Assembly: GCA_900618795.1 (NCBI GenBank)
Contig: UYJD01000001.1
Location: forward strand, 2,312,823-2,376,822
Source: Cyanodermella asteris
Taxonomy: Eukaryota > Ascomycota > Lecanoromycetes > Ostropales > Stictidaceae
DNA length: 64,000 nt
Direction of reading: 5' to 3'
Shown here: positions 18,664 to 29,049 of the stretch, one piece after another
Position numbering within the stretch: the stretch's first letter is position 1
Layout of the letters: every line of letters starts with the position of its first letter
The notes under the pieces: generated by a model
What the model saw: the letters and a program-made list of their open reading frames with translations, nothing else
Told to the model about the DNA's origin: nothing
Databases searched by the model: none
Translations under genes and position numbers: made by a program

Positions 18664-21600
18664 ATGTCAACTGCACTGCCACAAGTTTTAGAGACCGATG
18701 AGAAGCCTGAAAAGCCAACCAAAGACTCAATATTGATCGATGACGATGTTCAGAACATTTCATTTCGATCAGTCGCGCCGGTGGACGTCTCAGTGCGAAA
18801 CCTTTCTGTCGATATCTCTCTACAACCCAGTATCCTCGATCGCATCCTGCACCCAAAAGCCTCCAAGGATCCTAATAGACCAAAATCGAAGCGCATCCTC
18901 AATGATGTCTCCGCGGATATGCCTCAGGGCAGTCTCACCGCGATCCTCGGCGCAAGTGGCTCGGGTAAGACATCGCTACTCAACGTACTCGCCTCGAGGA
19001 TGAAAGACAGTCGGCTGATGGCTTCCGGAACCTGTATGTTCAATGGCAACGCGAAGTTGAGAAGTGTGCGCAGCGCGTATGTGATGCAGACTGACATGCT
19101 GTTACCTACGTTGACTGTTCGCGAAACGCTACGATATTCAGCTGAACTGAGGCTACCGGCCTCCGTCAAGAAAGACGAACGAGAGCGTATCGTGGAGGAA
19201 GTGATAATCGAGTTGGGATTGAAAGAGTGTGCAGAGACGCGCATCGGCGACAGTGAGCACAAAGGCTGCTCAGGGGGTGAAAAGCGGAGGACGAGTCTCG
19301 GAGTGCAGATGCTGGCAAATCCGTCGGTGCTATTTTGCGATGAGCCGACCACGGGGCTGGATAGTGCTTCGGCACTCCAGCTGGTCAGGACGCTGAAACA
19401 ATTAGCGCGGAAAGGAAGAACCATCATCACGACCATACACCAGCCGCGATCTGAAATCTGGGGCCTGTTCGATCGAATCATATTGCTTTCGGGCGGATCA
19501 GCGCTGTATAGCGGGCTGGTCGAAAGGTCGCTGGCTCATTTCGAGGGGCTCGGTCACCAAACACCGGCGTACGTGAACCCGGCAGAACATCTCATTGACC
19601 TCGCTGCAATCGACATACGCTCTCTGGAACTCGAAGAGACTTCGCTCGCTCGAGTGGACAAATTGAAAAGGGCCTGGCACACCCACTCCCAGGCACATTT
19701 CAGCTCAACGGAGCCAAGTGAGGAGAAAGCCAACTCCCGAGAGGATCAACCTTCGGCCCAGCCGGTTGCCAACGAGAAAGCTTCCTTCTACTCTCAAGTC
19801 CGCGTTCAAACCGCTCGCACTACGAGAACAACCCTGCGTGATCCCATGGGGCTCGCCGGCTCCATTGTCGAAGTCCTTGCCATGTCCGTCATAACAGGAT
19901 GGATTTTCTCCTACCTCGGTTCAGACCTCTCAGGCATCCGATCTCGCGAAGGTGCCCTCTACAACGCAGCCGCTCTGCAGGGATACCTCATTCTTCTCTT
20001 CGAGATCTACCGTCTTTCGCGCGATATCGGGGTCTTCGACCGCGAGCGAGCAGAAGGCGTGGTGGGCCCGCTCTCATTCATCCTAAGTCGGCGGCTTGCG
20101 AGGGTGTTCCTTGAAGATCTTCCCATGCCGCTGATCTTCAGCGTGATCTATTACTTCTTCTGTGGCTTTCGGCACGACGCGGCGCAGTTCTTCATCTTCT
20201 TCGCAGTCATGCTGATTCTTCAATTTGTGGCGGTCACATTTGCCATGCTGTCGATTGCGTTGGCACGCGATTTCGCCACTGCGTCGCTCATTGCAAATAT
20301 CAATTTCACTGTGCAGTCGATGTGCAGCGGCTTCTTCGTGCAGTCGAATCAGATCCCAGTCTACGTGCGCTGGCTGAAGTACACGGCTTACGTCTGGTAT
20401 GCGAATGGAGCATTGACAAACAACGAGTTCAACGCGCATACCTCGGATCCGGCGGGACAGCTCTATGATTGCCCATATCCTGGCGGCACGGCCAACCCGG
20501 CATGTCAGCAATACACGGGCGTCTTCATTGTTGAGACGCTAGGCTTTCCCAAAGACCAGTGGATATGGAGGCCGGTCGTCATTTTGGTTGCCTCTGCCTT
20601 GGCTTTCTTCTGGGGAAGTTGGATCGTGCTGCTCGCATACAAAGTCGACATGAGGATCTCCCGCCAGCAACCGAATCAAGTGGATCAGTCCTTTGGTAAG
20701 GAGAAGTTACGAACCCGCTCAGCGCATGAAGTCCGGACTGTTGATGTCACATTGGACCAATACAGTTTGACCATCCACAAGCGCGCACTGCCGTGGCGGA
20801 AGTCACGAGACATTCCGATCCTTCGGCCAGTCAGTATGAGGTTCAAACCAGGTATCCTCAACGTCATCATGGGCGTGTCTGGCTCGGGGAAAACAAGTCT
20901 CCTGAACATGATGGCGAATCGGCTTCGGAGCAATCTAACAACAAGATGGCAAACGGGTGGAACCATGCTCTTCGGCGGCTCCCTCCCTAGCGAAGATGTC
21001 GTCCGCTCGGTGGTTGCGTATGTCTGTCAAGACGACGATGGCCTTCTGCCCACTCTGACTGTTCGCGAAACGCTGCATTTTTCAGCCAAGCTGAGGCTAC
21101 CAACCTGGATGTCGAAGAGAGAGAAGGTACAGCGCGCCGAAGACGTATTGATCAAGCTCGGTCTCCGCGATTGTGCTGACAACCTGATCGGCGATGACAT
21201 GATCAAGGGCATCTCTGGTGGAGAGAAACGCCGCGTCTCCATCGCAATACAGATCCTGACAGATCCACGCATTATCCTGGCTGACGAGCCGACCTCAGGA
21301 CTCGATGCCTTCACGGCAACAGCCATTTTGGATGTCCTTCGTGGTCTAGCTGACGAAGGCCGTACCGTGATTTTCACAATCCACCAGAGTCGAAGCGACC
21401 TCTTTCCCCAATTTGGGAACATACTGCTTCTTGCCCGAAATGGGTTCCCGGTCTTTGCTGGCCCGGGTGCGTCGATGCTTTCGCACTTCTCCTCTCTCGG
21501 ACATGATTGTCCATCAAATGTCAATCCAGCGGATTTTGCCCTTGATCTGATCACCGTGGATCTGCAATCGACGACCAAAGAAGCTGCATCGCGGACCAAG

Positions 21601-22611
21601 GTCGAATCTCTCATATCCAGTTGGGTAGAACCCTCAAGCTCAGATTCACCAGCCGCGCACCCTTTGAATCGCTCCGCAAGCCACGTCTCAACGCCTGCTG
21701 AGCTGGGCAGCTTACGGCGCAGCAGCACACCGTTCCATCAATCCTTCCCTCTCCTCCTCGCTCGGAGTCTCACTTCATTCAAGCGTGACGGAGCAGCAAT
21801 CATAGCGCGTCTCTCTCAAGTAATCTCCTTCGGCATCATCGTGACGCTTTTCTTCGCGCCCCTGAAGAACGACTACGAAGCTGTACAGTCGCGTTTCGGC
21901 TTCATCCAAGAGTTTCTCGCGTTATACTTCGTCGGCGTGTTGTGCAACGTCGCAGTCTATCCCGGTGAGAAGAGGGTCTTCTATCGCGAGCACGACGATG
22001 GGGCTTACAGCGTCGAAGCGTTCTTTTTGCAGTACACGGCCCTCGAGATTCCATTCGAGATTGTGGCGTGTCTGGTATTTGCCGTCTTCACGGTCTTGGC
22101 TGCGTTCTTACCGCGTACGCCCGAGGTCTTCTTCGTTGTCTTCTTCAATGTGTTCTGCATTGTTAGTTGTGGAGAGAGCGTGGGAATCATGTTCAATACA
22201 CTTTTTGCAAGCACGGGATTCGCCGTCAACGTCACCAGCACCGTCTTGTCGATCAGTTTGATTATGGCTGGTATCCTTACAACGAATCTAGATGGGTTCC
22301 TAAGTGGGATCAACCACCTGAGTCCTGCGAAATGGAGTATTGGTAGCCTGGCACCGTATACGCTCAAAGGTGTGCAATTTACGTGCTCAGATGCGCAGAG
22401 GGGCCCGGACGGGAGATGCCCGATCAACACTGGTGAAGAGGCGCTGGAACTGTATAATCTGAACTCTAATGGGGGCTTGAATGTGTTGGCATTGGGGATC
22501 TGCACGGTTGTGTATAGGCTCGTGGCGTATCTGGTATTGAAACTGAAGCGCACGCATTGGAGAGGAGTTTGGGAGCGACTTAGATCGAGGGCCGACCAGA
22601 AACAGACATGA
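18664..22611 (+). CDS. Full-size ABCG (WHITE-like) transporter, NBD-TMD-NBD-TMD
   Basis: This ATP-driven exporter has 1315 aa in a single exon. It has two complete half-transporters in tandem. Half 1 has Walker A GASGSGKT near residue 97, signature CSGGEKRR and Walker B LFCDEPTTGLDS. Half 2 has GVSGSGKT near 741, ISGGEKRR and ILADEPTSGLDA, followed by the Q/H-loop IFTIHQSRSD. Each is followed by about six membrane helices. The NBD-first order and SGLD/TGLD motifs place it in the ABCG family. It lacks the long N-terminal PDR domain and asymmetric degenerate sites of PDR-type pumps, so both ATP sites look canonical, closer to the WHITE-like fungal ABCG group. The cargo is unknown: toxins, sterols or secondary products are possible. 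Divergent placement next to a siderophore transporter is suggestive only. Confidence 0.93.
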   Translation: MSTALPQVLETDEKPEKPTKDSILIDDDVQNISFRSVAPVDVSVRNLSVDISLQPSILDRILHPKASKDPNRPKSKRILNDVSADMPQGSLTAILGASGSGKTSLLNVLASRMKDSRLMASGTCMFNGNAKLRSVRSAYVMQTDMLLPTLTVRETLRYSAELRLPASVKKDERERIVEEVIIELGLKECAETRIGDSEHKGCSGGEKRRTSLGVQMLANPSVLFCDEPTTGLDSASALQLVRTLKQLARKGRTIITTIHQPRSEIWGLFDRIILLSGGSALYSGLVERSLAHFEGLGHQTPAYVNPAEHLIDLAAIDIRSLELEETSLARVDKLKRAWHTHSQAHFSSTEPSEEKANSREDQPSAQPVANEKASFYSQVRVQTARTTRTTLRDPMGLAGSIVEVLAMSVITGWIFSYLGSDLSGIRSREGALYNAAALQGYLILLFEIYRLSRDIGVFDRERAEGVVGPLSFILSRRLARVFLEDLPMPLIFSVIYYFFCGFRHDAAQFFIFFAVMLILQFVAVTFAMLSIALARDFATASLIANINFTVQSMCSGFFVQSNQIPVYVRWLKYTAYVWYANGALTNNEFNAHTSDPAGQLYDCPYPGGTANPACQQYTGVFIVETLGFPKDQWIWRPVVILVASALAFFWGSWIVLLAYKVDMRISRQQPNQVDQSFGKEKLRTRSAHEVRTVDVTLDQYSLTIHKRALPWRKSRDIPILRPVSMRFKPGILNVIMGVSGSGKTSLLNMMANRLRSNLTTRWQTGGTMLFGGSLPSEDVVRSVVAYVCQDDDGLLPTLTVRETLHFSAKLRLPTWMSKREKVQRAEDVLIKLGLRDCADNLIGDDMIKGISGGEKRRVSIAIQILTDPRIILADEPTSGLDAFTATAILDVLRGLADEGRTVIFTIHQSRSDLFPQFGNILLLARNGFPVFAGPGASMLSHFSSLGHDCPSNVNPADFALDLITVDLQSTTKEAASRTKVESLISSWVEPSSSDSPAAHPLNRSASHVSTPAELGSLRRSSTPFHQSFPLLLARSLTSFKRDGAAIIARLSQVISFGIIVTLFFAPLKNDYEAVQSRFGFIQEFLALYFVGVLCNVAVYPGEKRVFYREHDDGAYSVEAFFLQYTALEIPFEIVACLVFAVFTVLAAFLPRTPEVFFVVFFNVFCIVSCGESVGIMFNTLFASTGFAVNVTSTVLSISLIMAGILTTNLDGFLSGINHLSPAKWSIGSLAPYTLKGVQFTCSDAQRGPDGRCPINTGEEALELYNLNSNGGLNVLALGICTVVYRLVAYLVLKLKRTHWRGVWERLRSRADQKQT

Positions 22612-22880
22612 TAGGTCGTACATAGATCGGTGGCATGTGCGAAAAAGATCTTGCTGCAGAAATAGCGTCCCAGTAAACGTGAAAGCAGTTATTTATGCCG
22701 TTATTGTCTCTGCAATGACTCTTGCAACTCATTCTTGCCGCTGCTCACGTACGTTCCACATACTCTTGCGCTTTTACAGAACTTACTACGTAACCGGGTA
22801 GTTTTTGTGCGATTGATAGCCGCACGCATTCTTACGGTCTGTCTGCGATCTCGAGGAACGCTCACTTGGAATGAGCAGAC

Positions 22881-24253
22881 ATGGAGGAGGCAAGAAAAGT
22901 TCATTCCCGGAGCACCCTTATCCTCCCCGCACCACCAAGCGCCATCGAGAGGTCATCCTGTTCAGCATCGTTCTTGATCGTTGGAACATACTCACTCGAC
23001 ACGACCGAAGAATCGTCTTCTTCGGCGTCACGGAGCGGAAGCCTTTGCGTCGTGGGGCCAGCATCGACAGGGTCGTGAGTCAGTCCATCAGTTCCCCATC
23101 ATTCAAGCGACTTAAGTAGGCTTACACCAGCAGCGACGAGTATGTCGTCTACAGCAGCCATTCGACTGCTTCCGCGGTACTAGATCTCAGCGTTGACGCT
23201 GCGACAAAGTCTGTTGCGGTCGCCAACAGCACTGGTGGGATCGAGTTATGGCAAGAGACGCTTTCTACCGATGAGCCTGAAACGCCCGTTCTCACTCGTG
23301 TAAAGACGGTCCAGGCTTTTGCTAGCGATGTGCTCGTTCTCAGTCTACATCGGCACCCATCTCCGCAACGGAAGGATGTGTTTGCGGTCTCGCTCACAGA
23401 TGGATCTCTGGCGGTTGTCGATTGTTCGCAACCGGAACCTCTGCTCTGGCAAGAACCAGCTCATGATCTCGAAGCTTGGACCGTACGCTGGTTTTCTCAC
23501 TTGAAACCAGAGAACTCGGATACCGGCCCCTCGGATATTGAGAGCAGTGTGTTGTATTCCGGTGGTGACGATTCAGCAATACGCATCACCGGCGTACCTC
23601 TTCAAGCGATGGCAAAGTATAGTTCGAAGACGGTCGTACCCTCCGCATTCGAAGAGACTCCGGTTTCTCAGCTTCCTCCCTACGCTGACAGGCGGATCCA
23701 CGCTGCAGGAGTCACGGCCATTCTCCCACTAGCCTACAATGCCGATCAGACCAGTCCGGATCTAATCGATCGAGCCTTTCAACATCACATCCTTACCGGC
23801 AGCTATGATGATCGTATCCGCATTCTACGTGTCGATGACACAAAACCACGCCGGCTGCAGTGTTTGACCGAACTGGATCTGGGAGGCGGCGTCTGGAGGC
23901 TATCTTTACTGGGACGCAAGTACGGGATAGGCCCGGACGACATCGACGATCGCTGGTGGGTGCTGGCGAGTTGCATGTATGCCGGTTGCCGAGTACTGGA
24001 GGTCTGCAGCAAAAGGAAGAGTGTCGAGCAGGAACCGAAGTGGGATATCTCTGTGGTGGCAAGATTCGAAGAGCACGAGAGCATGAACTATGCTTCGGCG
24101 GGTTTGGGTGACTTCGCTGTCTGGAATGAACAGAGACATCCGTTGGACGGATTGAAGATCATCTCAACGAGCTTCTATGATCGAAGGCTTTGTGTCTGGG
24201 AATTGAATGGTTTCGAGGAGGAGCAAGAGGCAATGGTCAAGGGGCCAGTCTAA
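22881..24253 (+). CDS. dph7: Diphthine methyltransferase (methylesterase) DPH7, WD40 protein
   Basis: DPH7 removes the methyl ester from diphthine intermediates on elongation factor 2 before the final amidation in diphthamide synthesis. It acts in the cytosol. Exons 22881-23074 and 23131-24253 are separated by a 56-nt intron (GTGAGT...CACCAG), giving 438 aa. The N-terminus has the first-blade pattern with FLIVGTYSL. Later blades show VLYSGGDDSAIR, HAAGVTAIL, ILTGSYDDRIRIL, LGGGVWRLSLL and LASCMYAGCRVLEV. EEHESMNYASAGLGDF corresponds to the highly characteristic HESMNYGSDW region of DPH7. The last blade ends RRLCVWELNG. Length and repeat order fit the family. The exon junction is inferred from frame and consensus. 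Confidence 0.92.
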
Positions 24254-24914
24254 GTCATTGCGCGGCAATGCTGACGCTGGTGGAAGCAGCTGTGAGCTAT
24301 TTCGATCGACGGGCACGGTCACAGCTGAAGCCCACGAATGGCAAGACTTATAAGTAGTGGCCGTTGATTTGCAGTCATACTCGGGGTCACCGAGTGCTTC
24401 GAGCCGGACTCACAAAAATGCCAAGCTTTTTAAGTAGGTGCGGCCGTTTTGGAGACCCATCCGACTCACATCAGACCATGTCTCTGACTCCCACCAGTGC
24501 CAAGCTTTATAAGTAGATGCCGCCGTTTTGGGGACTCATACAAGTCCACGATTCTGACTCCCAACCAATGCCAAGAATTATAAGTAGGTGCGGCCGTTTT
24601 GCCGGCCCAAAGTCACTGCACACGGCAGATTGCACCCGTGAACACACCAAATGGGTGAGTCTTGTCAGACGACTGAGCAGCACAGGCTATCAAGGTCCGG
24701 GACGGCTGTCGAGACGATCAACCAGCCGAGGCACATGAACATCTCGAATTGTGATGAGCGCGTAAAAGGGTCACTCGTGGTCGATTCGGCAGTTCAAGAT
24801 TCCAGGAGTTTGGGCGTGTGAAATTGGCGAACAGTGTGATTGAATAGAAGGGTGTATTGTACATCAAGATGAATAGGTCCGGCTTACCTCGGCCACGCTG
24901 TGCTTTCTACCTCT
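24254..24914. other. Convergent intergenic region containing a tandem repeat
   Basis: This 661-bp region lies between the 3' ends of dph7 and the uS17m gene. About 270 bp of it are the four-copy tandem repeat listed separately. The rest shows nothing. Confidence 0.5.
24338..24610 (+). repeat. Four-copy imperfect minisatellite, unit about 71-80 bp
   Basis: Four copies begin near 24338, 24418, 24497 and 24568, so spacings are 80, 79 and 71 bp. Each opens with an ATGCCAAG-like box and then a TAAGTAGGTGCGGCCG-like core followed by TTTTG. Copies 2-4 are closest, and between them GACTC(C/A)CA-like spacers also recur. Copy 1 is the most diverged. Each core holds a TTATAAGTAG or TTTTAAGTAG box. No open frame runs through it. 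Confidence 0.85.
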
Positions 24915-25517
24915 TCACAATCGTACACCATCAAGTCGCTTGTTCAAATCGATCCCGTCGGCCTCTGCTTCTTTGGCAATTGCCTCCGCTTTCGCCTCTT
25001 GCTTGACGCCCTTCTGCCTCATCGCATCAATCCGTTTCCCTGTCTGATCCGACTGCTTGTCACTTTGCTTCGGCAGCAAACCTTCTTTCTCCTGCTCCTT
25101 CGCATAAGCCTGCTCTCGTCGTGCCGTTCGTCGTTCCCATCTCCTGTCGTGCTTCTGCTGCTTCATCTGAACCAATTCCTCCAGCCCGACCACGGCCGGC
25201 CGCTGATCCGCCGGGGTTCCGAACGGGACCATTAAATCTGTGACCACATGCTTGACCTTGGGCGTCTTGTGCCAGGGCGCTATCCTGACGACGTCGCCTT
25301 CTCGTAGCGAGTTTACTGGATCGGCAACCATGAATGTTGGGTGGGCTTGGTAGTGTCGCTTGAGGTAGCTGCCGAATTTCTGCTTCGTGGTCCGTACTTT
25401 GACGGTGTTTTGCATTTTGCCTGCGGAGACCACCACGCCGACGATCGATCCCGCTGGTAGTGATGTACTTTTGGGCACAAGATGTGATGAAGCGCGGGAG
25501 GCGACTTGGGTTGCCAT
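24915..25517 (-). CDS. mrps17: Mitochondrial small-subunit ribosomal protein uS17m
   Basis: uS17m is a component of the mitochondrial ribosome small subunit. The single exon gives 200 aa. The core, residues 22-110, is the uS17 OB-fold: GSIVGVVVSAGKMQNTVKV, then KRHYQAHPTFMVADP and LREGDVVRIAPWHKTPKVKHVV. A charged C-terminal extension of about 90 residues, rich in Lys/Glu/Gln, is typical of fungal mitochondrial S17. The N-terminus (MATQVASRASSHLVP) is basic and hydroxylated, consistent with a mitochondrial targeting signal. It is divergent from the citrate carrier. Confidence 0.94.
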   Translation of the reverse strand: MATQVASRASSHLVPKSTSLPAGSIVGVVVSAGKMQNTVKVRTTKQKFGSYLKRHYQAHPTFMVADPVNSLREGDVVRIAPWHKTPKVKHVVTDLMVPFGTPADQRPAVVGLEELVQMKQQKHDRRWERRTARREQAYAKEQEKEGLLPKQSDKQSDQTGKRIDAMRQKGVKQEAKAEAIAKEAEADGIDLNKRLDGVRL

Positions 25518-25980
25518 GATGGGTGAGTGATTTCAATATAGCAGCTCGTGTGCCCCTGTTCGGCTTCGCGCCGCAATATTGACTATCCAAGACCAGCAGG
25601 CGGGCTTCGACGACTATGGCTGGTGAGTCGCGTGGCGTGTCCGATTGATTGTCGCAATGTCGAATATATCTCGTGGGATGCTGATGTTGGATGAGCTTTG
25701 ACAACCTCGAAAATGTTCCGAGCTTCGACTTCTGGCGCCAAGCCCAAAAGAGCTCCGGCCGACATTTCCTCTCACATGCCGTCACCAGCCGGTCCGCAAT
25801 CGCAAAGCTAAGAGATCAAATTCTACTAGCACTTCAGTGTTTACAGCCCTTGCACTTCGTCAGTCCGTGTGTGCGAACGAGGCCTGCCAGTCGCGCAATC
25901 CTCGGATCGTACCTCCCGCCTGACTGCTGTCCCTCCCCCAGCAATTCCTACAGGCACCTCACACCCGTCCCGCTATCAAG
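25518..25980. promoter_or_regulatory. Shared divergent promoter, uS17m / citrate carrier
   Basis: These 463 bp separate the divergent ATGs of two nuclear genes for mitochondrial proteins, so shared regulation is plausible. No specific motif was identified. Confidence 0.45.
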
Positions 25981-26877
25981 ATGGCCGAGCTCGAAGGAAA
26001 AGCAGCGAAGAAGGAGAAACCCTCGGCGGGTCGCAGCATGCTGGCAGGCGCTTCCGCGGGGGCCGTCGAAATTGCCATCACATATCCTTTCGAATTCGCA
26101 AAGACCCGGCTACAGCTCGACAAGCGATTATCGGCGGACAAGAAGCAGGGTCTACCACCATTCGGACGACAGTGGTACGCCGGATGCACGACACTGATCA
26201 TTGGGAACTCGGTCAAAGCTGGCGTACGATTCGTGGCTTTCGACGCATATAAGGGTCTGCTAGCGGATAAGGAGGGCAACACAGCAGGCGCAAGAGTAGT
26301 GATTGCAGGTTTAGGTGCGGGTATAACGGAATCATTACTGGCAGTGACACCGTTTGAGAGTATCAAGACACAGCTTATCGATGATCGCAAAAGTGCAAAT
26401 CCGAGGATGAGAGGTTTCCTACACGGTACAGGCGTCATCTTCAGGGAAAAGGGCGTGAGGGGGTTCTTTCAAGGCTTCCTTCCGACCACGGCGAGACAAG
26501 GTGCCAACTCGGCTGTGCGATTTGGCAGCTATACGGCCATTCGACAGTTCGCGCAGGGATACCTGGAACCTGGCGAGAAATTTGGTATGCTAAGTACCTT
26601 TGCTCAGGGTACGGCTGCTGGTATCATTACGGTATACTCAACTCAACCCTTGGATGTAGTCAAGACACGAATGCAGTCAATTGAAGCACGAAAAGCTTAC
26701 GGCGGCGTTTTGTCATGTGTCGGATCCATATCCAAGCAGGAAGGGCTGGCGGCATTCTGGGCAGGTGCTCTACCACGACTGGGTCGGTTGAGTATGAGTG
26801 GAGGCATTGTCTTTATGATGTACGAGAAGTCAATTGAGCTATTAGATCAGCTGGACCCGAACCGAAAGTACATATAA
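25981..26877 (+). CDS. ctp1: Mitochondrial tricarboxylate (citrate) carrier
   Basis: This inner-membrane antiporter exchanges citrate for malate or other tricarboxylates, supplying cytosolic citrate. The single exon gives 298 aa. The three-fold mitochondrial-carrier repeat is intact, with signature P-x-(D/E)-x-x-(K/R) at PFEFAKTRLQ, PFESIKTQL and PLDVVKTRMQ. The substrate-region motif QGANSAVRFGSYTAIRQ is typical of Ctp1. The N-terminus is short, as usual. The ATG at 25981 directly follows a pyrimidine-rich leader. No intron is needed. Confidence 0.95.
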   Translation: MAELEGKAAKKEKPSAGRSMLAGASAGAVEIAITYPFEFAKTRLQLDKRLSADKKQGLPPFGRQWYAGCTTLIIGNSVKAGVRFVAFDAYKGLLADKEGNTAGARVVIAGLGAGITESLLAVTPFESIKTQLIDDRKSANPRMRGFLHGTGVIFREKGVRGFFQGFLPTTARQGANSAVRFGSYTAIRQFAQGYLEPGEKFGMLSTFAQGTAAGIITVYSTQPLDVVKTRMQSIEARKAYGGVLSCVGSISKQEGLAAFWAGALPRLGRLSMSGGIVFMMYEKSIELLDQLDPNRKYI

Positions 26878-27895
26878 CGCTACGACGAAGGAAATTGATC
26901 TGATCAGGCGCCTCAGATCAGGCACAGAGACAGCATCGACGGTACCTGTCGAAGTTCTCGCGACGTACCTTGTTACAGATCAAGCTCACATGCAAGAGGC
27001 CAGTCGGAAGGAAAGAGGCCAGCGCAGCTACGAAGGCCGGCGCCAGACATCAAAGCAAGCCACAAAGGAGGCCAAAAAAACTCAGGAAGAATCATCCCTT
27101 CGCCTAGCCGTCAAAGCTGAGGGCAGAGTTCGTGGGGAGGTAGGGAAAGGAAATCAGCATAGACGGAATCGAAGCACGCCCCACACTGGTGGTCAGACAT
27201 GAGATACACTCGTATGATAGATAAGACGCGGCCATAATCGTGCATGCCAAGACATAGAGCACCAATGTTCACACAACAGAACCAAAAGAATATATGTACG
27301 AACTCTATGGGTTAAATTCTGCTGTCAGATCCGCAAAACGCCTCTATGACTCGCGCTGTTACCAGAAGATAGTCGGTGCTGGGAAGGGTAGCAAGATAAT
27401 CACGCCGCTTGCGCGTGCCTGTCATAGTAATTAACCTGGAGCACTGAAGCGAACATCGAGTACCGTTTAGCTGAATAGCTACTTCACTCTCGCTATCTGT
27501 GTCACGTGCGGTTTGGGTTGAACGTCCCCTCGAGCGTCGCCGACTGATGCTGCAGCTGCCTATACGACCAGACAAAGGCCTGTAAACTTCCCAGCGAGAA
27601 ACAACCTCCACCTTGGTGAGCAAGTCTGTGTACAGTGGTAGATTTCGCGGTGCTTCGGGTTCTCGACGGTGGCAGCTGCTGTCACGTCACCAACTCACTT
27701 TCATCCTGAAACTCCAACTCACCTCTTCTACCGCTACCTTCAGCACATCACCCCAATAGCGCCAAGGCAAGCCGTTAGTCACATCTCCGACCTGAGAAAT
27801 TTCTTCTCACAGTCCTGATCAATCTGGCTGGGCACTTGAAGCGAGCTGTTGCAAAGGCGGCCTTGGGTACCTCTAACGTCCGAACTCTTTTCAAC
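26878..27895. other. Intergenic region
   Basis: This 1.0-kb region lies between ctp1 and the PIMT gene, in tandem. A Lys/Gln-rich short frame near 27000-27200 lacks coding support. The last few hundred bases should carry the PIMT promoter. Nothing else was recognised. Confidence 0.4.
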
Positions 27896-28747
27896 ATGGC
27901 CTGGCGCTCAAGCGGCGCCACCAATGCCGAGCTGATAAACAACATGGCCAAAAATGGCTTAATAACGTCTGACACAGTGCGAAGAGCAATGCTTGGGGTA
28001 CGTTGAACCACCGGACTTGTTCTTTCTTAAGCACGATGAACACGCGATCGGTTCCACAGACGCTCCGCCGTTGGCCACGATCTCAAGGCTCTTCGACCAC
28101 AATCATACCGTCCACTCCAGACCTCAGCTAGAAAAGTTGTTAATGTGAGTTTTCCACAGGTCGACCGAGCACATTACGCGCCGTCCAAGCCTTACAATGA
28201 TTCCCCGCAATACATCGGCCACGATGCCACTATTTCCGCTCCACACATGCATGCCAATGCCTGCGAATCTTTACTTCCGTTCTTGACACCGTCAGACTCG
28301 AACCCAGCCCCGAAAGTCCTAGACGTTGGCTCTGGATCGGGCTACCTGACACACGTCCTCGCCGAGTTGACGGGTGCTCACGGCCGAGTGGTCGGTATCG
28401 ATCACATCCAACCACTGGTCGATCTCGCCAATGCCAACATGAACAAGTCAAGCGAAGGCCAAGGCCTGCTGCAGTCTGGCAGGGTGCAGTTCGTATGCGG
28501 CGACGGGCGTAAAGGCTGGCCCAAAGATGCTCCTTTCGATGCTATTCATGTTGGCGCTGCGGCGAGGGAGGCTCACGAGGACTTGATCACGCAACTCAAG
28601 AGTCCAGGTCGGCTGTTCATCCCCGTTGGTGAGAAAGGTGAAGGCCAGTATATCTGGGTCATTGACAAGGATGTTAATGGCAAGGTGAGCCACAAGAGGG
28701 AGTATGGCGTTCAGTATGTGCCGCTCACCGACGCGCCAAAGAACTGA
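27896..28747 (+). CDS. pcm1: Protein-L-isoaspartate O-methyltransferase (PIMT/PCMT)
   Basis: This cytosolic enzyme repairs isoaspartyl damage in proteins by SAM-dependent methylation. Exon 1 is 27896-27997 and exon 2 is 28160-28747, with a 162-nt intron (GTACGT...CCACAG), giving 229 aa. The join yields DTVRRAMLGVDRAHYAP, where the VDR-x-x-Y block is diagnostic. The N-terminal MAWRSSGATNAELINN is the normal PIMT start. Other landmarks are the YIGHDATISAPHMHA substrate region, SAM motif I KVLDVGSGSGYLT, the acidic GIDHI and VQFVCGDGRKGW, then DAIHVGAAA and LKSPGRLFIPVG. All family motifs are present. The symbol is descriptive. Confidence 0.95.
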
Positions 28748-29049
28748 GCAAGGTGTCACACGACGTCTATCTGCTCTATATATGGTTTTGGCGGTGCTCT
28801 CGCATCCGCTTCGATGAAGTCCTGTTTTCAACTGTCATATCTTTGTTTTTGATTGACTTTCTTGGTCTCTTGGCCCGATCAGCATCCAGTTGTGCCTTGA
28901 ACGCAGCCACGAGATTTATCTCCGACTATATACTGAGTCAGGATCCGAGGACATATCAGCATGATCCTACACAGCACTCAAATATATGGCACTGGTCGTA
29001 TCTCGACGGTGTTCCCTCGTCTTTACTCCAGCGGATCACGGACAAACCA
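28748..29049. other. Short intergenic region
   Basis: These 302 bp lie between the PIMT gene and the aldo-keto reductase relic. No feature was recognised. Confidence 0.3.

Noticed and set aside
14490-22611. Siderophore biosynthesis cluster
   Set aside because: Only transporters are present. There is no NRPS, ornithine monooxygenase or acyltransferase within the window.
25691-26197. 168-codon frame overlapping the start of ctp1
   Set aside because: It overlaps the leader and 5' coding part of ctp1 in another frame and has no protein-family texture.
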